Assembly: GCA_008080515.1 (NCBI GenBank)
Contig: VIKH01000015.1
Span: forward strand, 1-51,251
Origin: Gallionellaceae bacterium
GTDB lineage: Bacteria > Pseudomonadota > Gammaproteobacteria > Burkholderiales > Gallionellaceae
Reading direction: 5' to 3'
Length of the DNA stretch: 51,251 nt
This document shows, piece after piece, positions 19,660 through 28,343 of the stretch; positions within the stretch are counted from its first letter, which is position 1, and each line of letters begins with the position of its first letter. The notes under the pieces are model-generated. The model had not been told where the DNA came from. It saw only the letters and a list, made by a program, of their open reading frames with translations, and did not search any database. Position numbers and translations under genes: made by a program.

Positions 19660-21597
19660 ATGAATTTCCCCAAGCAATTCGATGTGATCGTGGTCGGCGG
19701 CGGCCATGCCGGAACCGAGGCGGCGCTGGCCAGCGCGCGCATGGGCCGCGCCACGCTGCTGCTGACGCACAACATCGAAACCCTCGGGCTGATGTCGTGC
19801 AACCCCTCCATCGGGGGTATCGGCAAAGGGCATCTGGTCAAGGAAGTGGACGCATTGGGCGGAGCCATGGCCGCCGCCACCGACGAGGCGGGTATCCAGT
19901 TCCGCATCCTGAACGCTTCAAAAGGACCGGCGGTGCGCGCCACCCGCGCGCAGGCTGACCGGGCGTTGTACAAGCAGGCTATCCGCTCGCGGCTGGAAAA
20001 CCAGCCCAACCTCTGGTTGTTCCAGCAGGCGGTGGACGACCTGCTGGTGGAGGGGGGGCGGGCCACCGGAGTAGCCACCCAGCTCGGCCTGCGCTTTTCC
20101 GCCAAAACCGTGGTGCTGACCTCGGGCACCTTTCTGTCTGGCCTGATCCACATCGGGCAATCCAACCACCAGGCCGGCCGGGCCGGCGACCCGCCATCCA
20201 TCAGCCTGGCGCACAGGCTGCGCGAACTTGGTTTGCCTGCTGGCAGGCTGAAAACCGGCACCCCGCCGCGCATTGATGGCCGCAGCGTGGATTATTCGGT
20301 GATGGCCGAACAGCCCGGCGATACGCCAGTACCGGTGTTTTCTTTCCTGGGAAACGTGCGACAGCACCCCCAGCAACTACCCTGCTGGGTCACGCATACC
20401 AACCGGCGCACCCACGACATCATCAGGGGCGGGCTGGATCGCTCGCCGCTGTTTACCGGAGTCATCGAAGGGGTGGGGCCGCGCTATTGTCCGTCCATCG
20501 AAGATAAAATCACCCGCTTTGCCGACAAGGAATCGCACCAGATATTCTTGGAGCCGGAAGGGTTGCACACCCACGAAATTTACCCCAACGGGATTTCCAC
20601 CAGCCTGCCGTTTGATGTGCAGCTCGAGCTGGTCCGTTCCATCCGGGGGCTGGAAAACGCGCACATCACCCGGCCCGGCTACGCCATCGAGTACGATTAT
20701 TTTGACCCGTGCGGCCTGAAGCACTCTTTGGAAACCAAAGTCATCGGCGGTTTGTTTTTCGCCGGGCAAATCAACGGCACGACCGGATACGAAGAGGCAG
20801 CCGCGCAGGGCTTGCTGGCGGGGATCAACGCGGCGCTATTGGCTGCGGAGCAGGAAAGCTGGCACCCCCGCCGCGACCAGGCCTATCTGGGCGTGATGGT
20901 GGACGATCTGATTACGCGCGGGGTGACCGAACCGTACCGCATGTTCACCAGCCGCGCCGAGTACCGCTTGCAACTGCGCGAAGACAACGCCGACCTGCGC
21001 CTGACCGAAACCGGTCGCCGTCTGGGCGTGGTGGACGATAACCGTTGGCGGGCTTTCGAGCAAAAGCGCGAAGCGGTTGCCCGCGAGCAGGAGCGGCTGA
21101 AATCGGTCTGGGTGAACCCGAAGACGCTGGCCCGGGAAGAAGCCGAGCGTTTGCTGGGCAAGAGGCTGGAGCGGGAATATTCCTTGTACGAGTTGCTGCG
21201 TCGCCCGGATGTGAGCTACGCCGGTTTGATGACCTTGCCGGGAGCGGGTGAGCCGGTAGGAGAGGGCGTGGTAGCCGAGCAGGTGGAAATCCAAGCCAAA
21301 TACTCGGGTTATATCGAGCGGCAGCGCGAAGAAATCGCCCGCCAAGAGCAGTATGAAAGCATGGCGCTGCCCGCAGCCATGGATTACCGCACGGTGCGCG
21401 GTCTTTCGGTCGAGGTGCAGCAAAAGCTCAACCGGCACCAGCCGGAAACGGTGGGGCAGGCGGCGCGCATTTCCGGCATGACCCCGGCGGCGATTTCATT
21501 GCTCTTGGTGCATTTGAAGCGCGGATTCCGGAGTAGCGTAGAGGCGTCTGGCGCAATTTCAGGCCAGAGCGGTGGAAGCGGGCAGCGAAGCGCATGA
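19660..21597 (+). CDS. mnmG: tRNA uridine-5-carboxymethylaminomethyl modification enzyme, FAD-dependent
   Basis: The chosen ATG at 19660 gives 645 residues beginning [18 protein letters not shown]. An upstream in-frame start at 19606 would add 18 unmatched residues. The Rossmann FAD motif GGGHAGTEA is at 13-21, [12 protein letters not shown] near 47, and the C-terminal GFRSSVE region is present. MnmG pairs with MnmE to form the cmnm5 group on U34. The last 20 residues are Gly/Ser-rich and unusual. The stop overlaps the rsmG start. Confidence 0.95.
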   Translation: MNFPKQFDVIVVGGGHAGTEAALASARMGRATLLLTHNIETLGLMSCNPSIGGIGKGHLVKEVDALGGAMAAATDEAGIQFRILNASKGPAVRATRAQADRALYKQAIRSRLENQPNLWLFQQAVDDLLVEGGRATGVATQLGLRFSAKTVVLTSGTFLSGLIHIGQSNHQAGRAGDPPSISLAHRLRELGLPAGRLKTGTPPRIDGRSVDYSVMAEQPGDTPVPVFSFLGNVRQHPQQLPCWVTHTNRRTHDIIRGGLDRSPLFTGVIEGVGPRYCPSIEDKITRFADKESHQIFLEPEGLHTHEIYPNGISTSLPFDVQLELVRSIRGLENAHITRPGYAIEYDYFDPCGLKHSLETKVIGGLFFAGQINGTTGYEEAAAQGLLAGINAALLAAEQESWHPRRDQAYLGVMVDDLITRGVTEPYRMFTSRAEYRLQLREDNADLRLTETGRRLGVVDDNRWRAFEQKREAVAREQERLKSVWVNPKTLAREEAERLLGKRLEREYSLYELLRRPDVSYAGLMTLPGAGEPVGEGVVAEQVEIQAKYSGYIERQREEIARQEQYESMALPAAMDYRTVRGLSVEVQQKLNRHQPETVGQAARISGMTPAAISLLLVHLKRGFRSSVEASGAISGQSGGSGQRSA

Positions 21598-22214
21598 ATC
21601 CGGAGCAGGTATTGATGCGGGGTAGTGCGCAATTGGGGGTAAAACTGGCGCCAGAAACACAGCAAAAAATGTTGGATTTTCTGGCATTGCTGCAGAAGTG
21701 GAATAAAGTTTACAACCTGACAGCAGTCCGCGATCCCAAGCAGATGGTAAGCAGTCACTTACTGGATAGCCTTGCTGTGTTACCGCATTTATGGCCGGGA
21801 AGATGGCTAGATGTAGGCTGTGGCGCCGGTTTGCCCGGTTTGGTTTTGGCGCTGGTGCGCCCGGAGTGGGCGTTTACCTTGCTGGACAGCAACAGCAAGA
21901 AAACCAGCTTTGTGCAGCAGGCGGCGATAGAGCTTGGGTTGCGTAATGTGAGCGTTTACTGCGCAAGGGTGGAAAGCTGGCAAACGGAGGACAAGTTTGA
22001 CGGGATCATTTCCCGCGCCTTCGCCAGCATTACGGATTTCATCGCGCTCACCCATCACCTGCTGGCGGAGGAAGGGCGTTGGGCTGCCATGAAAGGGGCG
22101 CGCGGTCAGGAGTTGGAGCAATTACCCGCGAATATAGTGATCGAGCGGGTTATCCCGCTACAGGTGCCGGATGTGGATGCAGAGCGATGTCTGGTTATCG
22201 TAAAGGCGAAATAA
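21594..22214 (+). CDS. rsmG: 16S rRNA (guanine527-N7)-methyltransferase
   Basis: The 206-residue protein has the Class I SAM methyltransferase motif [11 protein letters not shown] near residue 70, preceded by the RsmG-specific [13 protein letters not shown] and [10 protein letters not shown]. It methylates G527 of 16S rRNA, and loss gives low-level streptomycin resistance in other species. ATG at 21594 overlaps the mnmG stop as ATGA. One base separates it from parA. Confidence 0.95.
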   Translation: MNPEQVLMRGSAQLGVKLAPETQQKMLDFLALLQKWNKVYNLTAVRDPKQMVSSHLLDSLAVLPHLWPGRWLDVGCGAGLPGLVLALVRPEWAFTLLDSNSKKTSFVQQAAIELGLRNVSVYCARVESWQTEDKFDGIISRAFASITDFIALTHHLLAEEGRWAAMKGARGQELEQLPANIVIERVIPLQVPDVDAERCLVIVKAK

Positions 22215-22215
22215 G

Positions 22216-22998
22216 ATGGTAAAGATACTTGCTATTGCCAACCAGAAAGGCGGGGTGGGAAAAACCACCACCACCGTCAATTTGGCCGCCAGCCTGGCGG
22301 CCATGAAGCAGCGCGTGTTGCTGGTGGATCTGGATCCGCAGGGTAACGCCACCATGGGCAGCGGCATAGACAAACGCGAACTGCCGGTCACTATCTATCA
22401 AGTACTGCTGGGCAGCAAGGGATTGCAGGAGTGCCGCCAGCGCTCCGGCGCGGGCAAATATGATGTGCTGCCCGCCAACCGCGAGCTGGCGGGTGCCGAG
22501 GTCGAACTGGTCAGCTTGCCGCAGCGCGAAACGCGCCTCAAGGATGCCCTGCAGGCGGTGATGGTGGAATACGATTACATCCTGATTGACTGCCCGCCCG
22601 CGCTCAACCTGCTCACCCTGAACGGGCTGTGCGCGGCGCGTTCGGTCATGATCCCGATGCAGTGCGAGTATTATGCGCTGGAGGGATTGAGCGATCTGGT
22701 CAACACCATCCGCAAAGTGCGCGCTCACCTCAACCCCGATCTGGAAATCGAGGGCCTGCTGCGCACCATGTACGACCCGCGCAACACCCTGGCGCAGCAG
22801 GTATCGGAACAACTGCAACAGCATTTTGGCGAGAAGGTGTACCGCACGGTTATCCCGCGCAACGTGCGGCTGGCGGAGGCGCCCAGCTACGGTGTGCCGG
22901 TACTCAGCCACGACAAGCTGTCCAAGGGCACGCAGGCCTATCTGGCTCTGGCGGGGGAATTGCTCAACAACGCGGCAAAGCCCGCGCAGATTTCATAA
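22216..22998 (+). CDS. parA: Chromosome partitioning ATPase ParA (Soj)
   Basis: The 260-residue protein has the deviant Walker A KGGVGKTTTTVNLAA near residue 11, followed by DLDPQGNATMG and DCPPALNLL. The length is typical of chromosomal ParA without the extra DNA-binding domain of plasmid ParAs. It forms nucleoid-bound ATP dimers that pull ParB-parS. The adjacent parB and two parS sites complete the system. Confidence 0.95.
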   Translation: MVKILAIANQKGGVGKTTTTVNLAASLAAMKQRVLLVDLDPQGNATMGSGIDKRELPVTIYQVLLGSKGLQECRQRSGAGKYDVLPANRELAGAEVELVSLPQRETRLKDALQAVMVEYDYILIDCPPALNLLTLNGLCAARSVMIPMQCEYYALEGLSDLVNTIRKVRAHLNPDLEIEGLLRTMYDPRNTLAQQVSEQLQQHFGEKVYRTVIPRNVRLAEAPSYGVPVLSHDKLSKGTQAYLALAGELLNNAAKPAQIS

Positions 22999-23009
22999 AG
23001 GGAAGCAAA

Positions 23010-23873
23010 ATGGCAAAACCGAACAAGGGGTTGGGGCGCGGCTTGGACGCATTGCTGTCCGGGGACGCGGGGGAGCAGGGCGATGTGTTGAGCGAAATGA
23101 AAGTCGGCCAGCTCAAGCCCGGCAAATACCAACCGCGCAGCCGCATGGATGCGGCTTCCCTCAACGAGCTGGCCGCTTCGATCAAGGCGCAGGGGGTAAT
23201 GCAGCCTATCCTGGCGCGCGCCTTGCCGGACGGCAGCCACGAAATCATCGCCGGGGAGCGCCGCTGGCGCGCCGCACAACTGGCGGGGCTGAACCAAGTG
23301 CCAGTGCTGGTGCGCAAGGTGGCGGACAACGCCGCGCTGGCCATGGCGCTGATCGAAAACATCCAGCGCGAGAACCTCAACCCACTGGAAGAGGCGGTGG
23401 GCATCCAGCGGCTGATAGACGAATTCGGCATGACCCACCAAGTTGCTGCCGATGCGGTGGGGCGGTCGCGCAGCGCGGCAAGCAACCTGCTGCGCCTGCT
23501 CAAGCTGCCGCAACCGGTGCAGGCGATGCTGATGGAAGGCGGCCTCGACATGGGGCACGCGCGCGCGCTCCTGGCACTGGATGGCGCGCGCCAAATCACG
23601 GTCGCCAATAAAATCGCAAGCGGCGGGCTGTCGGTGCGCGAGGCGGAAAAACTGGTGCATGACGCGCTTAATCCGCCCGCAAAATCGGGGAAAAAGACCC
23701 ACGCGCCCAACCGCGATATTCTCCGGCTGCAAGAAATGATCGCCGACCGCCTGGGTGCAAAAGTGGCGATCCAGCACGGCAAAAAAGGGGCCGGCAAACT
23801 GGTGATCGAATATAAAACCCCCGACCAGCTCGACGGCATCCTCGCAAAAATGGGCGTGGGCGGAAACGGATAA
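23010..23873 (+). CDS. parB: Chromosome partitioning protein ParB (Spo0J)
   Basis: The protein is 287 residues from ATG 23010, with GGAAG upstream. The frame is open 127 codons further into parA, which is not real coding. It begins with the conserved GLGRGLDALL, then QPRSRMD, the CTP-binding GERRWRAAQLAG, the ALIENIQRENLNP motif, and a helix-turn-helix (HQVAADAVGRSRSAASNLLRLL) for parS. The C-terminal dimerisation domain ends near the stop. In many relatives atp genes follow, but here a PEP-CTERM gene does. Confidence 0.95.
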   Translation: MAKPNKGLGRGLDALLSGDAGEQGDVLSEMKVGQLKPGKYQPRSRMDAASLNELAASIKAQGVMQPILARALPDGSHEIIAGERRWRAAQLAGLNQVPVLVRKVADNAALAMALIENIQRENLNPLEEAVGIQRLIDEFGMTHQVAADAVGRSRSAASNLLRLLKLPQPVQAMLMEGGLDMGHARALLALDGARQITVANKIASGGLSVREAEKLVHDALNPPAKSGKKTHAPNRDILRLQEMIADRLGAKVAIQHGKKGAGKLVIEYKTPDQLDGILAKMGVGGNG

Positions 23874-24086
23874 ATCCCGAGGGCAGAAGATATGCAGGTG
23901 CGAATCCACCTCGCAGAGGTTAGCTTTGCATAGCCGATGACTAAACTGGCAAACAACGCCAGCAAGTCACCGGTTATTGCACCCTTTGGGTGTTCGCACA
24001 AGCGGCTGGGGGTGAGAGGCGGGAAAGGCTTCGCACTCCCAAGCATTCAGGATTATTCGCTTTGGTCAGCCGGACAAAATGTGTAC

Positions 24087-24102
24087 TTGTACCAAAGTAC
24101 AA
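24087..24102. promoter_or_regulatory. Palindromic candidate operator TTGTAC-N4-GTACAA
   Basis: A perfect inverted repeat with 6-bp arms and a 4-bp centre ends exactly at the -35 box of the PEP-CTERM gene promoter. The position fits an activator or repressor site, but the binding protein is unknown. Confidence 0.4.
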
Positions 24103-24131
24103 TTGACCATATTGACAAAGCGGGCTATAAG
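24103..24131 (+). promoter_or_regulatory. Sigma-70-like promoter of the PEP-CTERM gene
   Basis: TTGACC at 24103-24108 and TATAAG at 24126-24131 are separated by 17 bases. The predicted start is about 55 bases upstream of the ATG. Confidence 0.6.
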
Positions 24132-24194
24132 CGCACGAGCAGATATCATATTGACCCTGCAGCCACCACCAACCACGGAGGAATAAGAATAAGA

Positions 24195-24908
24195 ATGAGA
24201 ATCAGGAAAACTCTACTTGCCGCATCTCTTGGCGTCGGCCTGTTTTCTGCCGCCAGTGCTAACGCCGCCCTGACGCTGACCCTCGGCGGGCAAGGCGTCT
24301 ACGACACCGACCTCAACATCACCTGGCTGCGAGACGCCAACCTCGCTGTCAGCAACACCTTCGGCGTGGGCGGAATCAATCCGGCTGGAACGCCAGGCAT
24401 ATTCGCCCCAATAGATATAGGTGGAACGATGAAGTGGAACACCGCGCAAAGCTGGTTAGCAGCGATGAACGCCAACAACTATCTGGGTTTCAGCGACTGG
24501 CGCTTGCCCACTACAAGCGGTGGATGTAATGGTTTTAACTGCACTGGCAGCGAGATGGGGCATTTGTTCTACAATGAACTGGGAGGCACTGCAGGCTCTT
24601 CGATCTTGAGCAGCAGCGATCCGGATCTGGCATTGTTCCAGAACGTTCAGCCCTACATCTACTGGTCCACGCCCTCGCCGTATGCCAACCTCGCGTGGTA
24701 CTTCGATATGCGCAGCGGCTTCCAGTACGATGCCAATAAGGAACACCATTTTATGTTCGTGTGGGCTGTGCGCGACGGCAATTCACAAGTTTCAGCGGTT
24801 TCCGAGCCGGAAACTTACGCCATGCTGCTGGCCGGTCTCGGGTTGCTGGGCTCTACCGCGCGGCGCAAAAAAACCGTACCGCGTAACGCGGGTTCTTGTA
24901 GCGCATAA
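24195..24908 (+). CDS. PEP-CTERM sorted exported protein with DUF1566 domain
   Basis: From ATG 24195 the product is 237 residues. It has a signal peptide (RIRKTLLAASLGVGLFSAASANA), a DUF1566/Lcl-type domain with GFSDWRLPTTSG, YWSTPSP, and a terminal WAVRDG, then the C-terminal sorting signal SEPETYAMLLAGLGLLG followed by ARRKK. PEP-CTERM proteins are processed by exosortase and linked to exopolysaccharide and floc formation. No exosortase is in the window. GGAGGA lies 12 bases before the ATG, a little far. It has its own promoter and terminator, so is probably monocistronic. Confidence 0.85.
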   Translation: MRIRKTLLAASLGVGLFSAASANAALTLTLGGQGVYDTDLNITWLRDANLAVSNTFGVGGINPAGTPGIFAPIDIGGTMKWNTAQSWLAAMNANNYLGFSDWRLPTTSGGCNGFNCTGSEMGHLFYNELGGTAGSSILSSSDPDLALFQNVQPYIYWSTPSPYANLAWYFDMRSGFQYDANKEHHFMFVWAVRDGNSQVSAVSEPETYAMLLAGLGLLGSTARRKKTVPRNAGSCSA

Positions 24909-24931
24909 AACGGGAGCTTTGGCTCCCGTTT
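24908..24931 (+). terminator. Hairpin terminator after the PEP-CTERM gene
   Basis: AAACGGGAGC and GCTCCCGTTT form a perfect 10-bp stem with a four-base loop, starting at the last base of the stop codon. The arm itself ends in three T and TGTT follows, so it probably acts as an intrinsic terminator. Confidence 0.75.
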
Positions 24932-25035
24932 GTTATTCCGATAAGCGAGTGTCAAGCCCTTTAAGGGTAGCGCTCACCAGACAGGCCGGATGGTTCCGGC
25001 TTGACCATTCTGCCGCGCAAAGCCGCATGACAAGC

Positions 25036-25068
25036 CGCGAGTCACCAGCGTACAATTCGTGACTCGCG
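25036..25068. repeat. Perfect 10-bp inverted repeat, noncoding hairpin
   Basis: CGCGAGTCAC and GTGACTCGCG are separated by 13 bases. No T-tract follows on either strand, so it is more like a mobile palindromic unit or protein-binding site than a terminator. Confidence 0.55.
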
Positions 25069-25146
25069 CTGCCGCGACAGGCTGACTCCATGAAACTCTC
25101 ACCATCCGCGAGGCCCGCGAAGGCTGGGGGGAACCCCCAAAAATTG

Positions 25147-25172
25147 CACTTCGACAAGTTCAGCGCGAACGG
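25147..25172. repeat. Interspersed repeat of the TTCGACAAG-CAG-GAACGG type
   Basis: The segment CTTCGACAAGTTCAGCGCG plus GAACGG resembles a short repeat dispersed in many proteobacterial genomes. Only one copy is visible in this window. Confidence 0.5.
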
Positions 25173-25271
25173 CCATTGTTACAAATCGGCAAGCCGCGCG
25201 GCCAGCCCGAATGAAGGTTGCCAATTTTGGCAAACAGCTTTTTATACATGAACCAACCCGCACGAAATACC

Positions 25272-26716
25272 ATGACCGACCAGACTCTCACTAGCCAGGA
25301 CCACAACCAGATCATCGCGGAACGCCGCCACAAGCTGTCAGAGCTCCGCAAGGCGGGCACGGCTTTCCCCAACGATTTCGAGCGCAAGCATCTGGCGGAT
25401 GATCTTCATGCGCCGGGCGCATGATGCTGAAGCGGGTGATGGGCAAGGCCAGCTTTGCCACGGTGCAGGATATGGGCGGGCGCATCCAGCTTTTCATCAG
25501 CAACAACGATACCGGCGAGGAGGCACATAACGCCTTCAAGCATTACGATCTGGGCGACATCCTCGGCGCGACCGGCGTGTTGTTCAAGACCAAGACCGGC
25601 GAGCTGTCCGTGCGCGTGACCGGCTTGCGCCTGCTGACCAAGGCGCTGCGCCCGCTGCCGGAGAAATTCCACGGTCTCACCGACCAGGAGCAGAAGTACC
25701 GCCAGCGGCATGTGGATCTCATCACCAACGAGGAAACGCGCAAGACCTTCATCGCCCGCTCCAAAGTGGTTCAGGCGATACGCGAATTTTTCATGCGCCA
25801 CGGCTATCTCGAAGTGGAGACGCCGATGATGCACCCGATACCGGGCGGCGCGGCGGCCAAGCCTTTCATCACGCACCACAACGCGCTGGATATGCAGATG
25901 TATCTGCGCATCGCGCCTGAACTCTACCTCAAGCGACTGGTGGTGGGCGGGCTGGAGAAGGTATTCGAGATCAACCGCAATTTCAGGAACGAGGGGCTTT
26001 CCACGCGACATAACCCCGAGTTCACCATGATCGAGTTTTACGAGGCCTACCGCGATTACCGCTACCTGATGGATTTCACCGAAAATTTATTTCGCGAGGT
26101 GGCGCTCAAGGTGCTGGGCACGACGGCCATCACCTATCAGGGCCGCCAATTCGATCTGGGCCAGCCGTTCCACCGCCTGACCATCACCCAGGCGATCCGG
26201 AAATACCACCCGCAGTTCACCGATGCGCAACTGCGCGACCGCGATTTTCTGGTTAACGAGCTGGAAGACCTCAAGGCCAAATACCGGTCGGAGGATGGCG
26301 TGGGCGGCTTGCAGCTTTCGCTGTTCGAGGAACTGGCCGAGCACCAGTTGTTCGAGCCGACATTCATCGTGGACTACCCCGCCGAGGCCTCGCCGCTGGC
26401 GCGTCGCAGCGACGCTCGTCCGGAAATCACCGAGCGCTTCGAGCTGTTCATGGTGGGGCGCGAAATCGCCAACGGCTTTTCCGAGCTGAACGATCCGGAA
26501 GACCAGGAGGCGCGGTTCGACGCGCAGGTTGCAGCCAAGGAAGCCGGGGACGAGGAGGCAATGTTCAAGGACGGCGATTACATCCGCGCGCTGGAATATG
26601 GCCTGCCGCCTACCGCCGGGGAAGGCATTGGCATAGACCGGCTGGTGATGCTGCTTACCGACAGCCCCAGCATACGCGATGTGATTCTTTTCCCGCACAT
26701 GCGGCCCGAGGTTTAG
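25272..26716 (+). pseudogene. lysS: Lysyl-tRNA synthetase (class II), broken near the N-terminus
   Basis: Two overlapping frames encode class II LysRS. The first, from ATG 25272, gives the N-terminal helix [11 protein letters not shown] and [17 protein letters not shown], then stops at 25424. The second begins at ATG 25421 with [13 protein letters not shown], in the OB-fold anticodon-binding domain, and runs 431 residues through motif 2 ([16 protein letters not shown]) and motif 3 ([10 protein letters not shown]). Relatives have about 20 more residues between LHA and GRMML, so roughly 58 nt are missing and the frame is lost. The junction is a perfect palindrome, TCATGCGCC-G-GGCGCATGA. An intact lysS is essential unless a second LysRS exists, so sequence error is likely. 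Confidence 0.88.
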
Positions 26717-26758
26717 TCTCTTGTGAGTCAACCCTTCACCTTGTTTGAGCAGATTTCC

Positions 26759-26814
26759 GTAGGCCGGGCTTCAGCCCGACTCGGCGGCAATGTCGGGCTG
26801 AAGCCCAGACCTAC
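26759..26814. repeat. REP-like palindromic element downstream of lysS
   Basis: GTAGGCCGGGCTTCAGCCC-GAC and GTCGGGCTGAAGCCC-AGACCTAC form a long imperfect stem with an 11-base loop. Each arm is itself nearly palindromic. This is the common GTAGGTCGGGCTTCAGCCCGAC repeat family of proteobacteria, often placed between genes and able to act as a transcription barrier. Confidence 0.8.
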
Positions 26815-26851
26815 GTCTGGTGCTGGCTTAAGGGGATGACGAGCTGGCGCC

Positions 26852-27517
26852 ATGCTGGATAACAACACTCAAACCCGCCTGTTGCAACGCTACCCGATGC
26901 TGCAATCGCTGCCCGCCTCGCAACTGGCAGATTTGCGGGCGGGTGCGACACTCATGCAGTTGCCCGCAGGCACGGTAGTGTTCGACGAGAACCAGCCCTG
27001 CCAGGGTTTCCCGCTGCTGCTTTCCGGCTGCGTCCGCGTCATCAAGGCGGCGGCCAATGGGCGCGAGTTGCAGCTTTACCGCGTCGAGCCAGGCGAGAGC
27101 TGCATCCTCACCAGCAGTTGTCTGCTGGGGCACGCGAGCTATCACGCGCGCGGCTTGGTGGAACGGGATGTCGGCATGGTGGTGCTTCCGCCATCCGCGT
27201 TCAAGGCGCTGCTTTCCGCGCACGAGCCGTTCCGCGATTATATTTTTGGCCTGTTTTCGGAACGCCTCACCGACCTGATGCAACTGGTCACTGCCGTCGC
27301 CTTCCAGAAACTGGATCAGCGGCTGGCCGCGCTGCTGGTAGCCAGGCCCAGCCCGCTGCGCGCCACGCACCAGGCGCTGGCCGACGAGCTCGGCAGCGTG
27401 CGCGAGATCGTCAGCCGCCTGCTGAAAAACTTTGCCGAGCAAGGCTGGGTGCAGTTGGGGCGGGAGCAGATCGAAATCCTGAACGTGCCTGCTCTGAAAA
27501 AATTCTCCGAGCTGTAG
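26852..27517 (+). CDS. Crp/Fnr-family transcriptional regulator
   Basis: The 221-residue protein has an N-terminal cyclic-nucleotide-binding-like beta barrel, a long dimer helix (about 120-140) and a C-terminal winged helix. The recognition helix SVREIVSRLLKNF contains R-E-x-x-S-R. It thus combines the Arg-Glu that CRP uses to read TGTGA with the Ser-Arg of FNR. Four Cys occur in the sensory domain (one in NQPC, one in SGC, two in the ESCILTSSC segment) without the N-terminal FNR cluster spacing, so the signal is unknown (redox, NO or CO are possible). A CRP-type palindrome lies 22 bases after its stop, so a role at the following genes is likely. Confidence 0.88.
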   Translation: MLDNNTQTRLLQRYPMLQSLPASQLADLRAGATLMQLPAGTVVFDENQPCQGFPLLLSGCVRVIKAAANGRELQLYRVEPGESCILTSSCLLGHASYHARGLVERDVGMVVLPPSAFKALLSAHEPFRDYIFGLFSERLTDLMQLVTAVAFQKLDQRLAALLVARPSPLRATHQALADELGSVREIVSRLLKNFAEQGWVQLGREQIEILNVPALKKFSEL

Positions 27518-27538
27518 CCGCGACCCCCGTTGGCTTTT

Positions 27539-27554
27539 TGTGACCTTTCTCACA
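27539..27554. promoter_or_regulatory. CRP-type operator TGTGA-N6-TCACA
   Basis: The site is a perfect CRP/FNR-family palindrome with six central bases. It lies between the Crp/Fnr gene and the cytochrome-like gene, about 65 bases upstream of the latter's ATG, suitable for class II or class I activation. Confidence 0.65.
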
Positions 27555-27618
27555 GACAGCCACGCATTGCCTCCGTAACATTCAACCGCATGATCACTCT
27601 GCACGGGAAACATGACCG

Positions 27619-28027
27619 ATGAAATCCAATAAATTTGCACTCGCCGCCATTCTGCTCTGGGTCGCCACCGTCGCGGTGTTTGCATGGTTTTTTGTTCGCG
27701 GCAGCACGGTCGCCGGAAGCGACAACCGCACCGCCGTGGTGCTCGGCGCGAGCGAGCGCGATCTGGTGTTGAGCGAGATGCAAACAGGTTGCGCAATCAT
27801 CGCGTGCGGCAGGCATGGGTGCTGCCGCTGATGTGAACCCGGCGCTCATGGCGAAGCTTCCCTTGCCGTTCAAGCAGCTTGGCATGAGTGTGCACCATGA
27901 AATGGACGAGCTTGCTGTTGCAGCAGAAAGCGGCAAGCCAGCCGCCGAGCTCCAGCAGATGCTCGTTAGCGCATTATCGAAATGTGTCGCCTGCCACGCG
28001 GCCTGGCAGATCAAGTCCGGCAGTTAA
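27619..28027 (+). pseudogene. Membrane-anchored c-type cytochrome-like protein, frameshifted
   Basis: The first frame encodes an N-terminal anchor (FALAAILLWVATVAVFAWFFV) and a periplasmic stretch to LVLSEM, then goes out of frame and stops at 27831. A second frame resumes with KQVAQSSRAAGMGAAADVNPAL and ends with SKCVACHAAWQIKSGS, a single CxxCH heme site. Removing one base, or adding two, near 27781 joins them into one protein of about 135 residues. The size and C-terminal CVACH resemble small monoheme cytochromes. Position after the CRP-type site suggests oxygen- or nitrogen-oxide-related control. The break is probably a sequencing indel. Confidence 0.7.
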
Positions 28028-28083
28028 AAGATGCGCGCCGCACCCCCCTTTTCAACCGCAGCCTTTTCTTCAAGGAGAACATC

Positions 28084-28211
28084 ATGAAACACAACGTAGG
28101 TGGGATGGATCGCATGGTACGCATTTTAGCGGGGTTGACTTTGGTCGGGCTGACGTCTGCCCGCCATATGCGCTGTTCGGCTTTAACACCTGCTCGATGC
28201 AGAAGAAATAA
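28084..28211 (+). pseudogene. DUF2892 (YgaP-like) small membrane protein, internal deletion
   Basis: The start (MKHNVGGMDRMVRILAGL) matches DUF2892 proteins and the end in another frame (CPPYALFGFNTCSMQKK) matches their C-terminus. The middle, usually about 22 residues with a GAWG-type loop and the second helix, is missing and the frame changes at about 28154. Intact relatives are 60-65 residue two-helix membrane proteins, often next to rhodanese or Crp/Fnr genes. It has an AAGGAG binding site before the ATG. Confidence 0.7.
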
Positions 28212-28343
28212 GCCTTGCTTACCGCTTGCCTCGCGCAGCAACAGGGTGCGGGGAAGCAGTTTGAAATGCTCGCGGCCTGATGCGCGGGGCGGCGAATATC
28301 GGGCGGGCAACACCGGAGAACCCCAAGTCCTGGCACGGATATT

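Larger units (their letters stand above)
23874..24194. other. Intergenic region between parB and the PEP-CTERM gene
   Basis: These 321 bases hold no convincing gene. The frame of the downstream protein is open through most of it but lacks coding character and a family match. The 3' half contains a palindrome and a sigma-70-like promoter, listed separately, and GGAGGA at 24177-24182. Small hairpins (CTGGC-GCCAG, CACCC-GGGTG) have no T-tract. Confidence 0.6.
24932..25271. other. Intergenic region upstream of lysS with repeats
   Basis: These 340 bases contain no supportable gene. They hold a 10-bp-stem inverted repeat (25036-25068), a copy of a common proteobacterial interspersed repeat (25147-25172), and a G6-AA-C5 block near 25130. 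No clear promoter for lysS was found. prfB, a common upstream neighbour of lysS, is absent. Confidence 0.5.

Noticed and set aside
22629-23009. Upstream extension of the parB frame
   Set aside because: It lies wholly within parA in another frame. ParB begins with the conserved GLGRGLDALL just after ATG 23010.
23950-23995. Hairpins after parB as terminator or c-di-GMP riboswitch
   Set aside because: Stems are only five base pairs with no T-tract, and the conserved GEMM core sequences are absent.
23937-24194. N-terminal extension of the PEP-CTERM protein
   Set aside because: It would place the signal peptide internally, and the promoter lies within it.
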